Shown here: positions 31,982 to 40,789 of the stretch, in pieces | Numbering within the stretch: position 1 is the first letter of the stretch | How the letters are laid out: each line of letters starts with the position of its first letter | NCBI RefSeq assembly: GCF_900230255.1 | Contig: NZ_OCNJ01000006.1 | Coordinates: forward strand, 248,001 to 312,000 | DNA from: Caenispirillum bisanense | GTDB taxonomy: Bacteria > Pseudomonadota > Alphaproteobacteria > Rhodospirillales > Rhodospirillaceae | DNA: 64,000 nucleotides | Direction: 5' to 3' | Program-made: the position numbers and the translations under genes | The notes under the pieces: generated by a model | The model's input: only the letters and a program-made list of their open reading frames with translations | The model's database searches: none | Told to the model about the DNA's origin: nothing

Positions 31982-32476
31982 ATGCTGACCTTCTCCCGCA
32001 AGTCCCCCGTCGTCGTCGCCGTCGCCCTGGCCGCCTCGCTCGGCCTGAGCGCCTGCGAAGGCATTCAGAACAACCCGAAGGCCTCGGCCGGCACCCTGCT
32101 CGGCGGCATCGGCGGCGCCGTGATCGGCAGCCAGTTCGGCGGCGGCACCGGCCAGATCGCCGCCACCGCGGCCGGCACCCTGCTCGGCGCCCTGATCGGC
32201 AGCGAGATCGGCAAGTCGCTCGATCGCGCCGACCAGCAGTATGCCGTGCAGGCCCAGCAGCGCGCTTATGCCGCGCCGGTGGGCGAGACCATCAGCTGGA
32301 ACAACCCGGAAAGCGGGAACTACGGCAGCTTCACGCCGGTGCGCGACGGCCGCACCAACACCGGCGCCTATTGCCGCGAATACCGCACCACGGTTACCAT
32401 CGACGGCAAGTACGAAACGGCCTATGGCACCGCCTGCCAGCAGCCCGACGGCACCTGGCGCGTCGTCGGCAGCTGA
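31982..32476 (+). CDS. Outer-membrane lipoprotein with glycine-zipper domain
   Basis: The 164-residue lipoprotein has a type II signal peptide with lipobox LSAC (C25). A glycine-zipper membrane hairpin follows (about 36-80: LLGGIGGAVIGSQFGGG and TLLGALIGSEIG). The C-terminal domain (…YCREYRTTVTIDGK…GTACQQPDGTWRVV) is that of the 17-kDa surface antigen family known from rickettsiae and other alphaproteobacteria. Its function is structural or unknown. Confidence 0.88.
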   Translation: MLTFSRKSPVVVAVALAASLGLSACEGIQNNPKASAGTLLGGIGGAVIGSQFGGGTGQIAATAAGTLLGALIGSEIGKSLDRADQQYAVQAQQRAYAAPVGETISWNNPESGNYGSFTPVRDGRTNTGAYCREYRTTVTIDGKYETAYGTACQQPDGTWRVVGS

Positions 32477-32531
32477 GACCGGCGGAGCGGGGCGACCACC
32501 TCGGCCGTCATCGTCGCGAAGCATCCACCGG

Positions 32532-32556
32532 GAGGCGCCCGACGCTCGGGCGCCTC
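32532..32556 (+). terminator. Hairpin after the lipoprotein gene
   Basis: An 11-bp perfect stem (GAGGCGCCCGA / TCGGGCGCCTC) with a 3-nt loop lies 56 nt after the lipoprotein stop. The T tract is poor (TCGTC), so it may be only a partial terminator ahead of the dnaJ-like gene. Confidence 0.6.
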
Positions 32557-32595
32557 TCGTCATGTCCGACCGGACCCGATTACGGCTGAGCCAGC

Positions 32596-33567
32596 ATGCG
32601 AGATCCCTACAGCGTCCTCGGTGTGTCCCACACCGCCACCCAGGACGACGTCAAGAAAGCGTTCCGGCGCCTGGCGCGCACCATGCACCCCGACCTGCAC
32701 CCCGACGACGCGCAGGCCGCCGACCGCTTCAAGGAAATCAACGCCGCCTACGGCATCCTGGGCGACGCGGACAAGCGCGCCAAGTTCGACCGCGGCGAGA
32801 TCGACGCCGCCGGCAACCCGCGCGCGCCCTTCGGCTTCGGCGGCGGGCGCGGCGGCCGGGCCGGTGGCCCCGGCGGACGCGGCCGCCCCGGTGCCGGCGG
32901 GCGCACGGGCGGGCCGTTCGGCTTCGACTTCGACAGCACCTTCGCCGACGACGACCTGTTCAACGAGATCTTCACCCGCGCCAGCAAGGCCAAGGCCGAC
33001 GCCCAGGCCAAGAGCCAGCCCAAGGGGCCGGACAGCCACTATCGCCTGAAGGTGTCGTTCCGCGAAGCCGCCCTCGGCGCCACGCGGCGCATCCGCCTGA
33101 CCAACGGCAAGACGCTCGACGTCCGCATCCCGCCGCGCAGCGAGGACGGCCGCACGCTGCGCCTGAAGGGCCAGGGGCTGTCGGCCATCTCCGGCGGACC
33201 GGCGGGCGACGCGCTGGTGGAAATCTCCATCAAGGACACCGACGTCTGGAAGCGTGAGGGCGACGACGTCATCGCCGAGGTGCCGGTGACGCTGAAGGAA
33301 GCGGTGCTGGGCGGCAAGATCACCGTGCCGACGCTGACCGGCAAAGTGGCGGTGACAGTGCCGGAGGGCGCCAACAGCGGCACCGTCCTGCGCCTGCGCG
33401 GCAAGGGCCTGCCCAAGGAAGGCGACGAGGGCGGCCACGGCGACTACCTGGTGCGCCTGCGCATCGTCCTGCCCGACCCCAAGGACGCGGCCCTGAAGGA
33501 CTTCTGCGACCGCTGGAACCCCGCCGGCGACGAGGACCTGCGCAAGAAGCTGTTCGAGGAGGAGTGA
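32596..33567 (+). CDS. DnaJ-class co-chaperone, CbpA-like
   Basis: The 323-residue protein has a J domain (1-70) with the essential HPD tripeptide (RTMHPDLHP). A Gly/Arg/Pro-rich linker (about 75-105) follows, with no zinc-finger repeats, then the two-part C-terminal client-binding domain (HYRLKVSFREAALGATRRI… and VTVPEGANSGTVLRLRGKG). That is the class II J-protein layout (CbpA/DnaJB). It stimulates DnaK. It starts 119 nt after the lipoprotein gene. Confidence 0.9.
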   Translation: MRDPYSVLGVSHTATQDDVKKAFRRLARTMHPDLHPDDAQAADRFKEINAAYGILGDADKRAKFDRGEIDAAGNPRAPFGFGGGRGGRAGGPGGRGRPGAGGRTGGPFGFDFDSTFADDDLFNEIFTRASKAKADAQAKSQPKGPDSHYRLKVSFREAALGATRRIRLTNGKTLDVRIPPRSEDGRTLRLKGQGLSAISGGPAGDALVEISIKDTDVWKREGDDVIAEVPVTLKEAVLGGKITVPTLTGKVAVTVPEGANSGTVLRLRGKGLPKEGDEGGHGDYLVRLRIVLPDPKDAALKDFCDRWNPAGDEDLRKKLFEEE

Positions 33568-33574
33568 GCGGGCC

Positions 33575-33922
33575 TCAGCCCCGCGACACCGCCGCCATCT
33601 CGCCGTCGGAGTCGGTGGTGACGGTGGAGGTGCCGCGCGGGCCGTTCAGTTCCACGGTCAGGGCGCCCGCCCCCTTCTGCAGGATGCGGCAGGCGACGCC
33701 GTCCTCGAACTCGAAGGTGCGGGTGGCGGTGCCGGTGATCTCCACCGGTTCCGCCCCGCGGGGGACACAGCGCCCTTCGTAGCCCGCGCCGCCGCTCGGG
33801 CTGACGGTCAGGACCTGGGCGCCCTTGCCGACGAACTGCTCCACCGTGTCGCAGGCGCTCAGCGAGAGGGTCAGGCCGGCGGCCAGGGTGAACACGAGCG
33901 GCGTCGGCGTCAGTCGTCCCAT
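33575..33922 (-). CDS. Small putative lipoprotein
   Basis: The 115-residue protein has a hydrophobic signal and lipobox LSAC (C24). The mature part is a short beta-rich segment with two cysteines (GRCVPRG, GVACRIL). I do not recognise a named domain. Its start lies inside the end of the DUF2189 gene upstream (13-nt overlap), suggesting co-translation. It converges with the dnaJ-like gene. Confidence 0.7.
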   Translation of the reverse strand: MGRLTPTPLVFTLAAGLTLSLSACDTVEQFVGKGAQVLTVSPSGGAGYEGRCVPRGAEPVEITGTATRTFEFEDGVACRILQKGAGALTVELNGPRGTSTVTTDSDGEMAAVSRG

Positions 33923-34740
33923 TCCACGCAATCCCTGTAGGCATGCCATGTGGCGTGGCCGATCAACGGCAGGGCCACGATCAGGCCCAGGAAGGCCGTG
34001 ACCAGGCCGAAGGCGGTGACCACCACGATCACCGCCGCCCACAGTACCATCGCGCGCGGGCTCTTCAACACCGCCTGCGCGCTCACCACCGCCCCGGCGA
34101 ACACGTCGGCGCGGCGGTCCAGCATCATGGGCAGGGCGAAGGCGCCGAGCACGAAGGCCGCGACGGCGAAGCAGAAGCCGACCGCCGTGCCGACCGCCAG
34201 GAACACCAGCCCCTCGCCCGTCGCCAGCTGATGCACCAGGGCGGCGCCGCTCATGTTGGTGTAGGGGAAGCTGACGGCGAAGATCAGCGCCGCGATGCGC
34301 ACCCAGATCATCATGAACAGCATCAGCACGAGGCCGGCCGTCAGGATGTGGAAGGTGTTGCTGCGCCAGGCGAACAGCGCATCCAGGAAGCGCGGCCGCT
34401 CGCCCCGCTCGAGCCGGCCGCTGATGCGGTAGAGCCCGACCGCCAGCAGCGGCGCCACCAGCAGGAAGCCGGCGATCATGGGCGTCAGCAGGTAGAGCAT
34501 GTCGAGCTGCGCGAGGCCGACGCCGATGGCATAGCCGAGGGCGACGAAGACCGCGCCATAGGCGAAGCTCACCCAGCCGGCCGCCCGCATGTCGCGCCAG
34601 CCGGCGGCGAGCCAGCCGAACACCTGGCCGGTTTCGACCCGGCGGATGCGGTCGGCGAAGGGAAAGGGAAGACCGGCCGCGGCGGGCTCGCCGGCGTGGT
34701 CGGGATGATGCGGATGCGCTCCGCGATGGCCGTTCGGCAT
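33910..34740 (-). CDS. DUF2189 integral membrane protein (second copy)
   Basis: The 276-residue protein has a His/Pro-rich N-terminal tail, then six or so hydrophobic segments. DUF2189 hallmarks are visible: FGWLAAGWRDMRAAGWVSFAYG at the front and IVALPLIGHATWHAYRDCV at the end. Its role is unknown; relatives are widespread in alphaproteobacteria and sometimes lie near cytochrome oxidase genes. The start at 34740 was chosen over 34842 because it begins next to a GGGGAC site and the upstream extension is a Pro/Arg-rich shadow. Confidence 0.8.
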   Translation of the reverse strand: MPNGHRGAHPHHPDHAGEPAAAGLPFPFADRIRRVETGQVFGWLAAGWRDMRAAGWVSFAYGAVFVALGYAIGVGLAQLDMLYLLTPMIAGFLLVAPLLAVGLYRISGRLERGERPRFLDALFAWRSNTFHILTAGLVLMLFMMIWVRIAALIFAVSFPYTNMSGAALVHQLATGEGLVFLAVGTAVGFCFAVAAFVLGAFALPMMLDRRADVFAGAVVSAQAVLKSPRAMVLWAAVIVVVTAFGLVTAFLGLIVALPLIGHATWHAYRDCVEWDD

Positions 34741-34899
34741 GTGCGATGTCCCCTGTTTCGTCGCGGTCGACTGTCGACTGTCCCTGTCTTTGTCTGCACT
34801 CGGCGTTGGTTTTGGTCTTGGTCTTGGCCGCATGGGCGGCACCTCCGTCGGGAGGGCCGCCCGGGTTCCGGCGGGCCGCCTGTGCGGCGGCGAAAGGTC

Positions 34900-35706
34900 T
34901 CAGCCGCGCTCCACCAGCGCCCGATAGGCGTGCCAGCTGGCATGACCGATCAACGGCATGACGATGACGAGCCCGAGGAAGAAGGTGACGATGCCGGCCG
35001 CCGTGGCGACCGCGATGATGCCGGCCCACAGCAGCATGGGGCCGGGGTTGCGCAGTACCGCCTGCATGCTGACCAGGGAAGCGGTGAAGAAGTCCATGCC
35101 CGGGCGGTCCATCATCATGGGCAGCGACACGGCGCAGAACACGAAGGCGACAAGCGCGAAGGCACCGCCGACCACGAAGGCGCCGACCAGGAAGGCGAAG
35201 CCCTCGACGGTGGTGAGCACGGCGAGCATGGCCTCGGCCGAGAAGCCGGTGGCCGGGAACAGCAGCGCGAAGATCAGCGTCGCGACGCGCACCCAGATCA
35301 GCCCGAACAGCATGAGCACGAGGCCGGCCGTGAGAATGTGGAAGGCATTGGCCTGGAAGGCCGTCAGTGCCTCGCCGAACGAGGCCCTGCCGCCGCTCTC
35401 CAGGGTCTTGGAGATGCGGTAGAAGCCGATGGCGAGCACGGGCGCGACCAGCGTGAAGCCGGCGGCCACGGGCAGCAGCAGGAAGATGCTGTCGATCCGC
35501 GCGAGCCCGATGGCGATGACGTAGCCGGCGAGCGCGAAGATGGCGCCGTAGGCCGCGCTGGTGACGCCGCCGCGCAGCAGGTCTTGCCAGCCGAGGGCCA
35601 GCCAGTGGAACACGGTGTCCGCATCGACGGTGCGGATCTTGTCGGCATAGGGCAGGTGCGTGCCACCCACGCGGTGCGGGTGGGGATGGGTGTGCTGGAC
35701 GTCCAT
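34900..35706 (-). CDS. DUF2189 integral membrane protein (first copy)
   Basis: The 268-residue paralogue of the next gene has the same order of elements: His-rich N-terminal tail, VFHWLALGWQDLLRGGVTSAAYG, a central FHILTAGLVLMLFGLIWVRVATL block, and the end MPLIGHASWHAYRALVERG. The start at 35706 has a GGAGG site 8 nt upstream. The two genes are 159 nt apart and clearly a tandem duplication. Function unknown. Confidence 0.85.
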   Translation of the reverse strand: MDVQHTHPHPHRVGGTHLPYADKIRTVDADTVFHWLALGWQDLLRGGVTSAAYGAIFALAGYVIAIGLARIDSIFLLLPVAAGFTLVAPVLAIGFYRISKTLESGGRASFGEALTAFQANAFHILTAGLVLMLFGLIWVRVATLIFALLFPATGFSAEAMLAVLTTVEGFAFLVGAFVVGGAFALVAFVFCAVSLPMMMDRPGMDFFTASLVSMQAVLRNPGPMLLWAGIIAVATAAGIVTFFLGLVIVMPLIGHASWHAYRALVERG

Positions 35707-35847
35707 ATCGCTGTCCTCCGTCACGCTCGACGGCCGGATGCGACGTCTGTCAGCCCCTCTGGCTGGTCCTGGCTCCCTGCGTCTGCCCGCTCATACCAGA
35801 GCGGCGCGAAGGGTTATCACAGATGGTAGGCGCGCGCCGGCCGCGGT

Positions 35848-37125
35848 TCAAGGGGCGGGAAGGATATCGGCGAGGGGCTTTTCCAGTTCGGACCGTTCCG
35901 TGGCGTGCAGATCACGCAGGGTCTGCGCCAACCGGGCGCGCCACGGCCGCGCCAGATCCTCCGGCAGGTCCTGCGGCAGGCCGAGGCCGAGGGCGTCGGA
36001 CAGGTCGCCGAGGGTGGCGGCGCGCAGGTCGCAGGCCAGCACCCAGCGCTGGCGGTCGGTGCGGGCGACCAGTCCCGCCCGCTCCATGGCCTCCAGCACC
36101 TCGGTGAAGGCGCCCTCCTCCGCCCCCGTGGCCGCCAGCACCCGCGGCCGCCGCACGCCCTCCGGGTGGCGGCGGTGCACGGCGAGCAGGACGGCGAGGA
36201 TGTCGAGGGCCAGCACGAGGCGCAGCGTCGCCGGCGGCTGGCCCGCCATCTGCGCCCGCTGCATGCGCCATTCCGGCAGCGCCGCCGCCACCACGGCGCC
36301 GAGCAGCACGACGCTCCAGCTCGCGAACAGCCAGGTGAGGAACAGCGGCAGGGCGGCCAGCGCGCCGTAGAGGGTGAAGTAGTTGTGCGCCTGCGCCACG
36401 TAGATGACGAAGCCGACCCGCAGCGCCGCGAACAGCAACGCCGCCACCCCGGCCCCGACGGCGGCATCGCGCAGCCGCACGCGGCGGTTGGGCACGGCGA
36501 CGTAGAGCAGCGTGAAGGCGGCCAGGGTCAGCAGGAATGGGCCGAGCAGCGCCAGCACCGCCCCCACCTGGTCGAACAGCGCCTGCACCGCCGCCTCGTC
36601 GGTGTGCGCGAGGCGGCTCGACAGGGAGAAACTGGCGCCGAGCAGCAGCGGCCCGACGGTCATCACCGTCCAGTACACCGCGAGACGCGCCAGCGGCGGG
36701 CGCACCTTGGTGACGCGGAAGATGTGGTTGAAGGCGTGCTCGATGGTCACCAGCAGCAGGATGGCGATGAAGGCGAGGCCGGCGACACCCACCACCGTCA
36801 GCTCGGCGGAAGCGTCGACGAAGCGGGCCACCGCCTCCTGCACCTGCTGGCCGAAGCTCGGCACGAAGTTCTGGAAGATGAAGCGCTCCACCCAGGCCCG
36901 CGCGCCCTCGAAGGCCGGGAAGGCTGCCAGCATGGCGAAGCCGATGGCGAACATGGGCACCAGCGCGATGAGCGACATGTAGCCGAGGTCGCCGGCCACC
37001 AGGAACACCTGGTCGCGCAGGGCACGGTGCATCACGTAGGCGGGGAATGCCAGGATGCGGCCGGCGCCGGCGCTCAATCGCCGCCAGACGCCCTGTTCCT
37101 CTGCCTGTTCCGCCGGTCCGGCCAT
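35848..37125 (-). CDS. YihY/BrkB-family membrane protein (UPF0761)
   Basis: The 425-residue inner-membrane protein of the YihY family has about six membrane segments within residues 25-290. Family blocks include GDLGYMSLIALVPMFAIGFAM, EHAFNHIFRV and YGALAALPLFLTWLF. A cytoplasmic C-terminal extension of about 130 residues carries a winged-helix-like segment (…EVLEAMERAGLVARTD…). The old name ribonuclease BN for this family is an error. Function unknown. The start at 37125 fits; a longer frame upstream is antisense to fabI and aroC. Confidence 0.88.
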   Translation of the reverse strand: MAGPAEQAEEQGVWRRLSAGAGRILAFPAYVMHRALRDQVFLVAGDLGYMSLIALVPMFAIGFAMLAAFPAFEGARAWVERFIFQNFVPSFGQQVQEAVARFVDASAELTVVGVAGLAFIAILLLVTIEHAFNHIFRVTKVRPPLARLAVYWTVMTVGPLLLGASFSLSSRLAHTDEAAVQALFDQVGAVLALLGPFLLTLAAFTLLYVAVPNRRVRLRDAAVGAGVAALLFAALRVGFVIYVAQAHNYFTLYGALAALPLFLTWLFASWSVVLLGAVVAAALPEWRMQRAQMAGQPPATLRLVLALDILAVLLAVHRRHPEGVRRPRVLAATGAEEGAFTEVLEAMERAGLVARTDRQRWVLACDLRAATLGDLSDALGLGLPQDLPEDLARPWRARLAQTLRDLHATERSELEKPLADILPAP

Positions 37126-37215
37126 GCGGCTTTGCCCCCGTGATGTCTTGGTGTAGGATGCCGCGACTTTTCGTCGGGTATCACCCCACAGGAACCAACA
37201 CGCAAGAGAAAACGC

Positions 37216-38055
37216 ATGACCGCTTCCTCCTCTCTCATGGCGGGCAAAAAAGGCCTCATCATGGGCGTCGCCAACGACAAGTCGATCGCCTGGGCGATCG
37301 CCAAGGCGTGCCGCGATGCCGGGGCCGAGCTCGCCTTCACGTACCAGGGCGACGCCCTCTTGAAGCGCGTCAAGCCGCTGGCCGAGAGCGTCGGGTCCGA
37401 CTTCGTCGTGCCGTGCGACGTCACCGACGAAGCGAGCATGGACGCCGTCTTCGCCGAGGTGGAGAAGCGCTGGGGCAAGCTCGACTTCGTGCTGCACGGC
37501 ATCGCCTGGGCCGACAAGGAGCAGCTCAAGGGCCGCTACGTCGACACCACGCTCGACAACTTCACCCGCTCGCTGCAGATCTCCTGCTTCTCGTTCACCG
37601 ACGTGTGCCGCCGTGCCGCGCCGCTGATGACCGACGGCGGCTCGCTCGTCACCCTCACCTACTACGGCGCCGAGCGCGTCATGCCCCACTACAACGTCAT
37701 GGGCGTGGCCAAGGCGGCACTGGAAGCCAGCGTGCGCTACCTGGCGGTCGACCTGGGCGAGGACAACATCCGCGTCAACGCCATCTCGGCCGGCCCCATC
37801 AAGACGCTGGCGGCCTCGGGCATCGGCGATTTCCGCCAGATCCTGCGGTGGAACGAGCTGAACGCCCCCATGCGCCGCAACGTGACGCTGGAAGACGTGG
37901 GCAAGTCGGGCCTCTACTTCCTGTCGGACCTCGCTTCGGGCGTGACCGGCGAAGTCCACCACGTCGACTGCGGCTACCACACCGTCGGCATGCTGGAGCC
38001 CGACAGCGCCCCGCAGCTGGCCGAAATGCTGAGCCAGTTCAAGGTTCGCGACTGA
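37216..38055 (+). CDS. fabI: Enoyl-ACP reductase (NADH)
   Basis: The 279-residue FabI carries out the last reduction step of fatty-acid elongation. It has the divergent SDR signatures: NADH-binding GVANDKSIAWAIA near the N terminus, and the catalytic Tyr-x6-Lys pair Y159 and K166 in PHYNVMGVAKAAL, with the extra YYGAERVM. The length is typical. It is the target of triclosan-type inhibitors in other bacteria. aroC begins 12 nt downstream, so the two form an operon. Confidence 0.96.
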   Translation: MTASSSLMAGKKGLIMGVANDKSIAWAIAKACRDAGAELAFTYQGDALLKRVKPLAESVGSDFVVPCDVTDEASMDAVFAEVEKRWGKLDFVLHGIAWADKEQLKGRYVDTTLDNFTRSLQISCFSFTDVCRRAAPLMTDGGSLVTLTYYGAERVMPHYNVMGVAKAALEASVRYLAVDLGEDNIRVNAISAGPIKTLAASGIGDFRQILRWNELNAPMRRNVTLEDVGKSGLYFLSDLASGVTGEVHHVDCGYHTVGMLEPDSAPQLAEMLSQFKVRD

Positions 38056-38067
38056 GGGTAGGCGTCC

Positions 38068-39159
38068 ATGTCGGGTAATGCGTTCGGCACCCTGTTCCGC
38101 TTCACCACCTTCGGCGAGAGCCACGGGCCGGCCATCGGCTGCGTGGTCGACGGGGTGCCGCCGCGCATCCCGCTGACGGAGGCGGACATCCAGCCGTGGC
38201 TGGACAAGCGCAAGCCCGGCACCTCGCGCCACACCACCCAGCGGCGCGAGCCCGACGAAGTGCAGATCCTGTCGGGCGTGTTCGAGGGCCAGACCACCGG
38301 CACGCCCATCGGGCTTCTGATCCACAACACCGACCAGCGGTCCAAGGACTACGGCGAAATCGCCCAGCAGTTCCGCCCGGGCCACGCCGACGTCACCTAC
38401 TGGCAGAAGTACGGCATCCGCGACCATCGCGGCGGCGGCCGGTCCTCGGCGCGCGAAACCGCCATGCGCGTCGCCGCCGGCGCCGTCGCCCGCAAGGTGC
38501 TCGACGCCCTGGTGCCGGGCGGTGTGGTCATCCGCGGCGCCATGGTCCAGATGGGCCCGCACGCCGTCGACCGCGCCGGTTGGGACTGGGATCAGGTGGG
38601 CGCCAACCCGTTCTTCTGCCCCGACGCCGCCACGGCGGCGCGGTGGGAGGAGTACCTCGACGGCATCCGCAAGGCCGGCTCGTCCGCCGGCGCCGTTGTG
38701 GAGGTGGAGGCGACCAACGTCCCCGCCGGGCTCGGCGCGCCGGTCTACGACAAGCTCGACGCCGACCTCGCCAAGGCCTTCATGAGCATCAATGCCGTGA
38801 AGGGCGTGGAGATCGGGGCCGGCTTCGCCGCCGCCGGCTTCACCGGCGAAGACAACGCCGACGAAATGCGCATGCGCGAGGACGGCGGCATCGACTTCCT
38901 GTCCAACCACGCCGGCGGCATCCTGGGCGGCATTTCCACCGGTCAGCCGGTGGTCGCCCGCATGGCCATAAAGCCGACGTCGTCCATCCTGACGCCGCGG
39001 CGCAGCGTCGATGTCCACGGCCAGGATGTGGACGTGCGCACCAAGGGCCGCCACGACCCCTGCGTCGGCATCCGCGCCGTGCCCGTCGCCGAGGCCATGA
39101 TGGCCTGCGTGCTGGCCGACCACCTGCTGCGCCACCGCGCCCAGTGCGGCGGCTTCTGA
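38068..39159 (+). CDS. aroC: Chorismate synthase
   Basis: The 363-residue enzyme converts EPSP to chorismate, the last step of the shikimate pathway, using reduced FMN. Signatures: [15 protein letters not shown] near the N terminus, [40 protein letters not shown], and the C-terminal [17 protein letters not shown]. The length is standard. A small GACCGG/CCGGTC stem overlaps its stop codon. Confidence 0.97.
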   Translation: MSGNAFGTLFRFTTFGESHGPAIGCVVDGVPPRIPLTEADIQPWLDKRKPGTSRHTTQRREPDEVQILSGVFEGQTTGTPIGLLIHNTDQRSKDYGEIAQQFRPGHADVTYWQKYGIRDHRGGGRSSARETAMRVAAGAVARKVLDALVPGGVVIRGAMVQMGPHAVDRAGWDWDQVGANPFFCPDAATAARWEEYLDGIRKAGSSAGAVVEVEATNVPAGLGAPVYDKLDADLAKAFMSINAVKGVEIGAGFAAAGFTGEDNADEMRMREDGGIDFLSNHAGGILGGISTGQPVVARMAIKPTSSILTPRRSVDVHGQDVDVRTKGRHDPCVGIRAVPVAEAMMACVLADHLLRHRAQCGGF

Positions 39160-39256
39160 CCGGAGATCCGGTCAAGGGAATCGGAGGCGCGGTCAAGACG
39201 CCGCGCCGCCGGTACGCCACAGTGGCGGCAGTCTTCTCCTTCGTAGAGCCCCGTCC

Positions 39257-40165
39257 ATGTCCACCGCCGAAGCCGTGATGGTTCGCACCGCCCGCACGGG
39301 CATCCTGCTGGTCGCCATTGCCTCCATCCTGTGGGGCACCAGCAGCATCGCCGCCAAGACCCTGATGCTGCACGCCGACGCCACGCCGCTCGGTGTCGGC
39401 TTCTGGCGCCTCGCCCTGTCGGTGCCGCCGCTGGTGGTGCTGGGGTGGATGACGCTCGGCCGCGGCCTGTTCCGGCTGTCGCGCAAGAGCCTGCCGCTGG
39501 TGGCGGTGACCGGCCTCGCCATGGCGTTCTACCAGGTGTTCTTCTACGCCGCCGTGGCCCGCGCCGGGGTGACCGTCACCAGCCTGGTCGCCCTGTGCGG
39601 CGCGCCGGTGGTGGTGGCGGTGCTGTCGTCCGTGCTGCTGCGCGAACCGCCCGGCGCCCGCACCCTGCTGGCCCTTGCGCTGGCGGTCGGCGGCACGGTG
39701 ATGCTGGTCGGCGTGCCCGAAGGCGACGCCGGATCGCAGGTCCTGCTCGGCGTCCTGCTGGCGAGCGGTGCGGCGGCCTCCTACGCCACCGTGGTCATCT
39801 CCGGCCGCTCAATGGCGGGGTCGGTGCATCCCTACCAGACCATCATCTTCGGCTTCGGCGGCGGGGCGCTGTGCCTGCTGCCGTTCGCGGCGAGCGCCGG
39901 GATCGGCGTCAGCGACACGGCCATCGGCGTGCCGCTGCTGATCTACCTGGGCGTGGTGACCACCGGCCTGTCCTACATGCTGTTCTTCACCGGCATGAAG
40001 ACGACGCCCGCCACCGCCGCCAGCATCGTCACCCTGCTGGAAGCCCTGACCGCCACCCTGCTCGCCTGGATCATCTTCGGCGAGCGCCTGGGGCCGCTCG
40101 GCGTCGTCGGCGGCGTTCTGCTGGTGGCCGGCATGCTGGTGCTGACGATCCGCCGCCGCGATTGA
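39257..40165 (+). CDS. EamA/DMT-family transporter
   Basis: The 302-residue membrane protein has ten predicted helices in two EamA repeats (about 15-150 and 160-300). Conserved features are WGTSSIAAKTL in the first repeat and EALTATLLAWIIFGERLGPLG at the end of the second. Relatives export amino acids or other small metabolites; the substrate cannot be read from the sequence. Confidence 0.9.
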   Translation: MSTAEAVMVRTARTGILLVAIASILWGTSSIAAKTLMLHADATPLGVGFWRLALSVPPLVVLGWMTLGRGLFRLSRKSLPLVAVTGLAMAFYQVFFYAAVARAGVTVTSLVALCGAPVVVAVLSSVLLREPPGARTLLALALAVGGTVMLVGVPEGDAGSQVLLGVLLASGAAASYATVVISGRSMAGSVHPYQTIIFGFGGGALCLLPFAASAGIGVSDTAIGVPLLIYLGVVTTGLSYMLFFTGMKTTPATAASIVTLLEALTATLLAWIIFGERLGPLGVVGGVLLVAGMLVLTIRRRD

Positions 40166-40220
40166 CGGCGGCCCGGCGGCGGGCCATCTTCAGGGGCGAG
40201 CAACGCCCGCGGAGGCCGCC

Positions 40221-40463
40221 ATGCCCTACGACACCCACACGCCGAAGACGCCGCTGACGGTATCGGTGAACGCCGACATGGTGAAGGACGCACGTGCGCT
40301 GGACCTCGACCTGGACGAGGTGGTGGAACAGGCGTTGCAGACCCGGATCGCCAAGCGCCGGCGGCTGGTGGAAGCTGAAGAGCGCATGCGCCCCGCGCTG
40401 GAGGCGATGAGCGACTTCCATGCCCGCCACGGGTCGCTCGCCGACGACTTCCCGCTGGAGTGA
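40221..40463 (+). CDS. ccdA: CcdA-type antitoxin
   Basis: The 80-residue protein begins with an RHH-like DNA-binding segment (KTPLTVSVNADMVKDARALDLDLDEVVEQAL) and ends in an acidic, flexible tail that would wrap CcdB (…DFHARHGSLADDFPLE). It directly precedes ccdB, with only 2 nt between stop and start. Chromosomal CcdAB copies like this may act in maintenance or stress. Confidence 0.88.
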   Translation: MPYDTHTPKTPLTVSVNADMVKDARALDLDLDEVVEQALQTRIAKRRRLVEAEERMRPALEAMSDFHARHGSLADDFPLE

Positions 40464-40465
40464 CC

Positions 40466-40786
40466 ATGGGCCAGTTCGACGTCCATGCCAATCCTGGCCG
40501 CCTCACGCGGGAGGCCATGCCGTTCCTGCTGGACGTCCAATCCAACTTCTTCCGCAGTCAGCCGCGCCGGCTGGTCGTACCGCTCATCCGCAAGACGCTG
40601 CTGCGCACGACCGACCCGGCCATCCACAAGGTGTTCGAGATCGAGGGGGTGGCGGTCCTCCTCAACCCACTCGACATGACGACCGTTCCCGTCGACCGCC
40701 TGGGGCGCTCCGTCGGCTCCCTCGCCCACCGAGCCGACGACATCATCGCCGCCATCGACTGGGTCATCTCCCGCGCCTTCGATTGA
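40466..40786 (+). CDS. ccdB: CcdB-type gyrase-poison toxin
   Basis: The 106-residue toxin resembles F-plasmid CcdB: QFDVHANPG at the start, PFLLDVQSNFF, RRLVVPLI, a central LNPLDMTTVPV, then VGSLAHRADDIIAAIDWVISRAF. In CcdB the last residues contact GyrA; here the C terminus is a few residues longer than the classical WGI end. The ATG at 40466 is preferred to a GTG at 40460 that overlaps ccdA. Confidence 0.9.
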   Translation: MGQFDVHANPGRLTREAMPFLLDVQSNFFRSQPRRLVVPLIRKTLLRTTDPAIHKVFEIEGVAVLLNPLDMTTVPVDRLGRSVGSLAHRADDIIAAIDWVISRAFD

Positions 40787-40789
40787 GCC

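Noticed and set aside
35848-39135. 1095-codon frame fused upstream of the YihY-like gene
   Set aside because: The part beyond 37125 is antisense to fabI and aroC; the YihY protein starts at 37125.
39157-39174. Terminator after aroC
   Set aside because: The 7-bp stem TGACCGG/CCGGTCA overlaps the stop codon and has no T tract; too weak to call.
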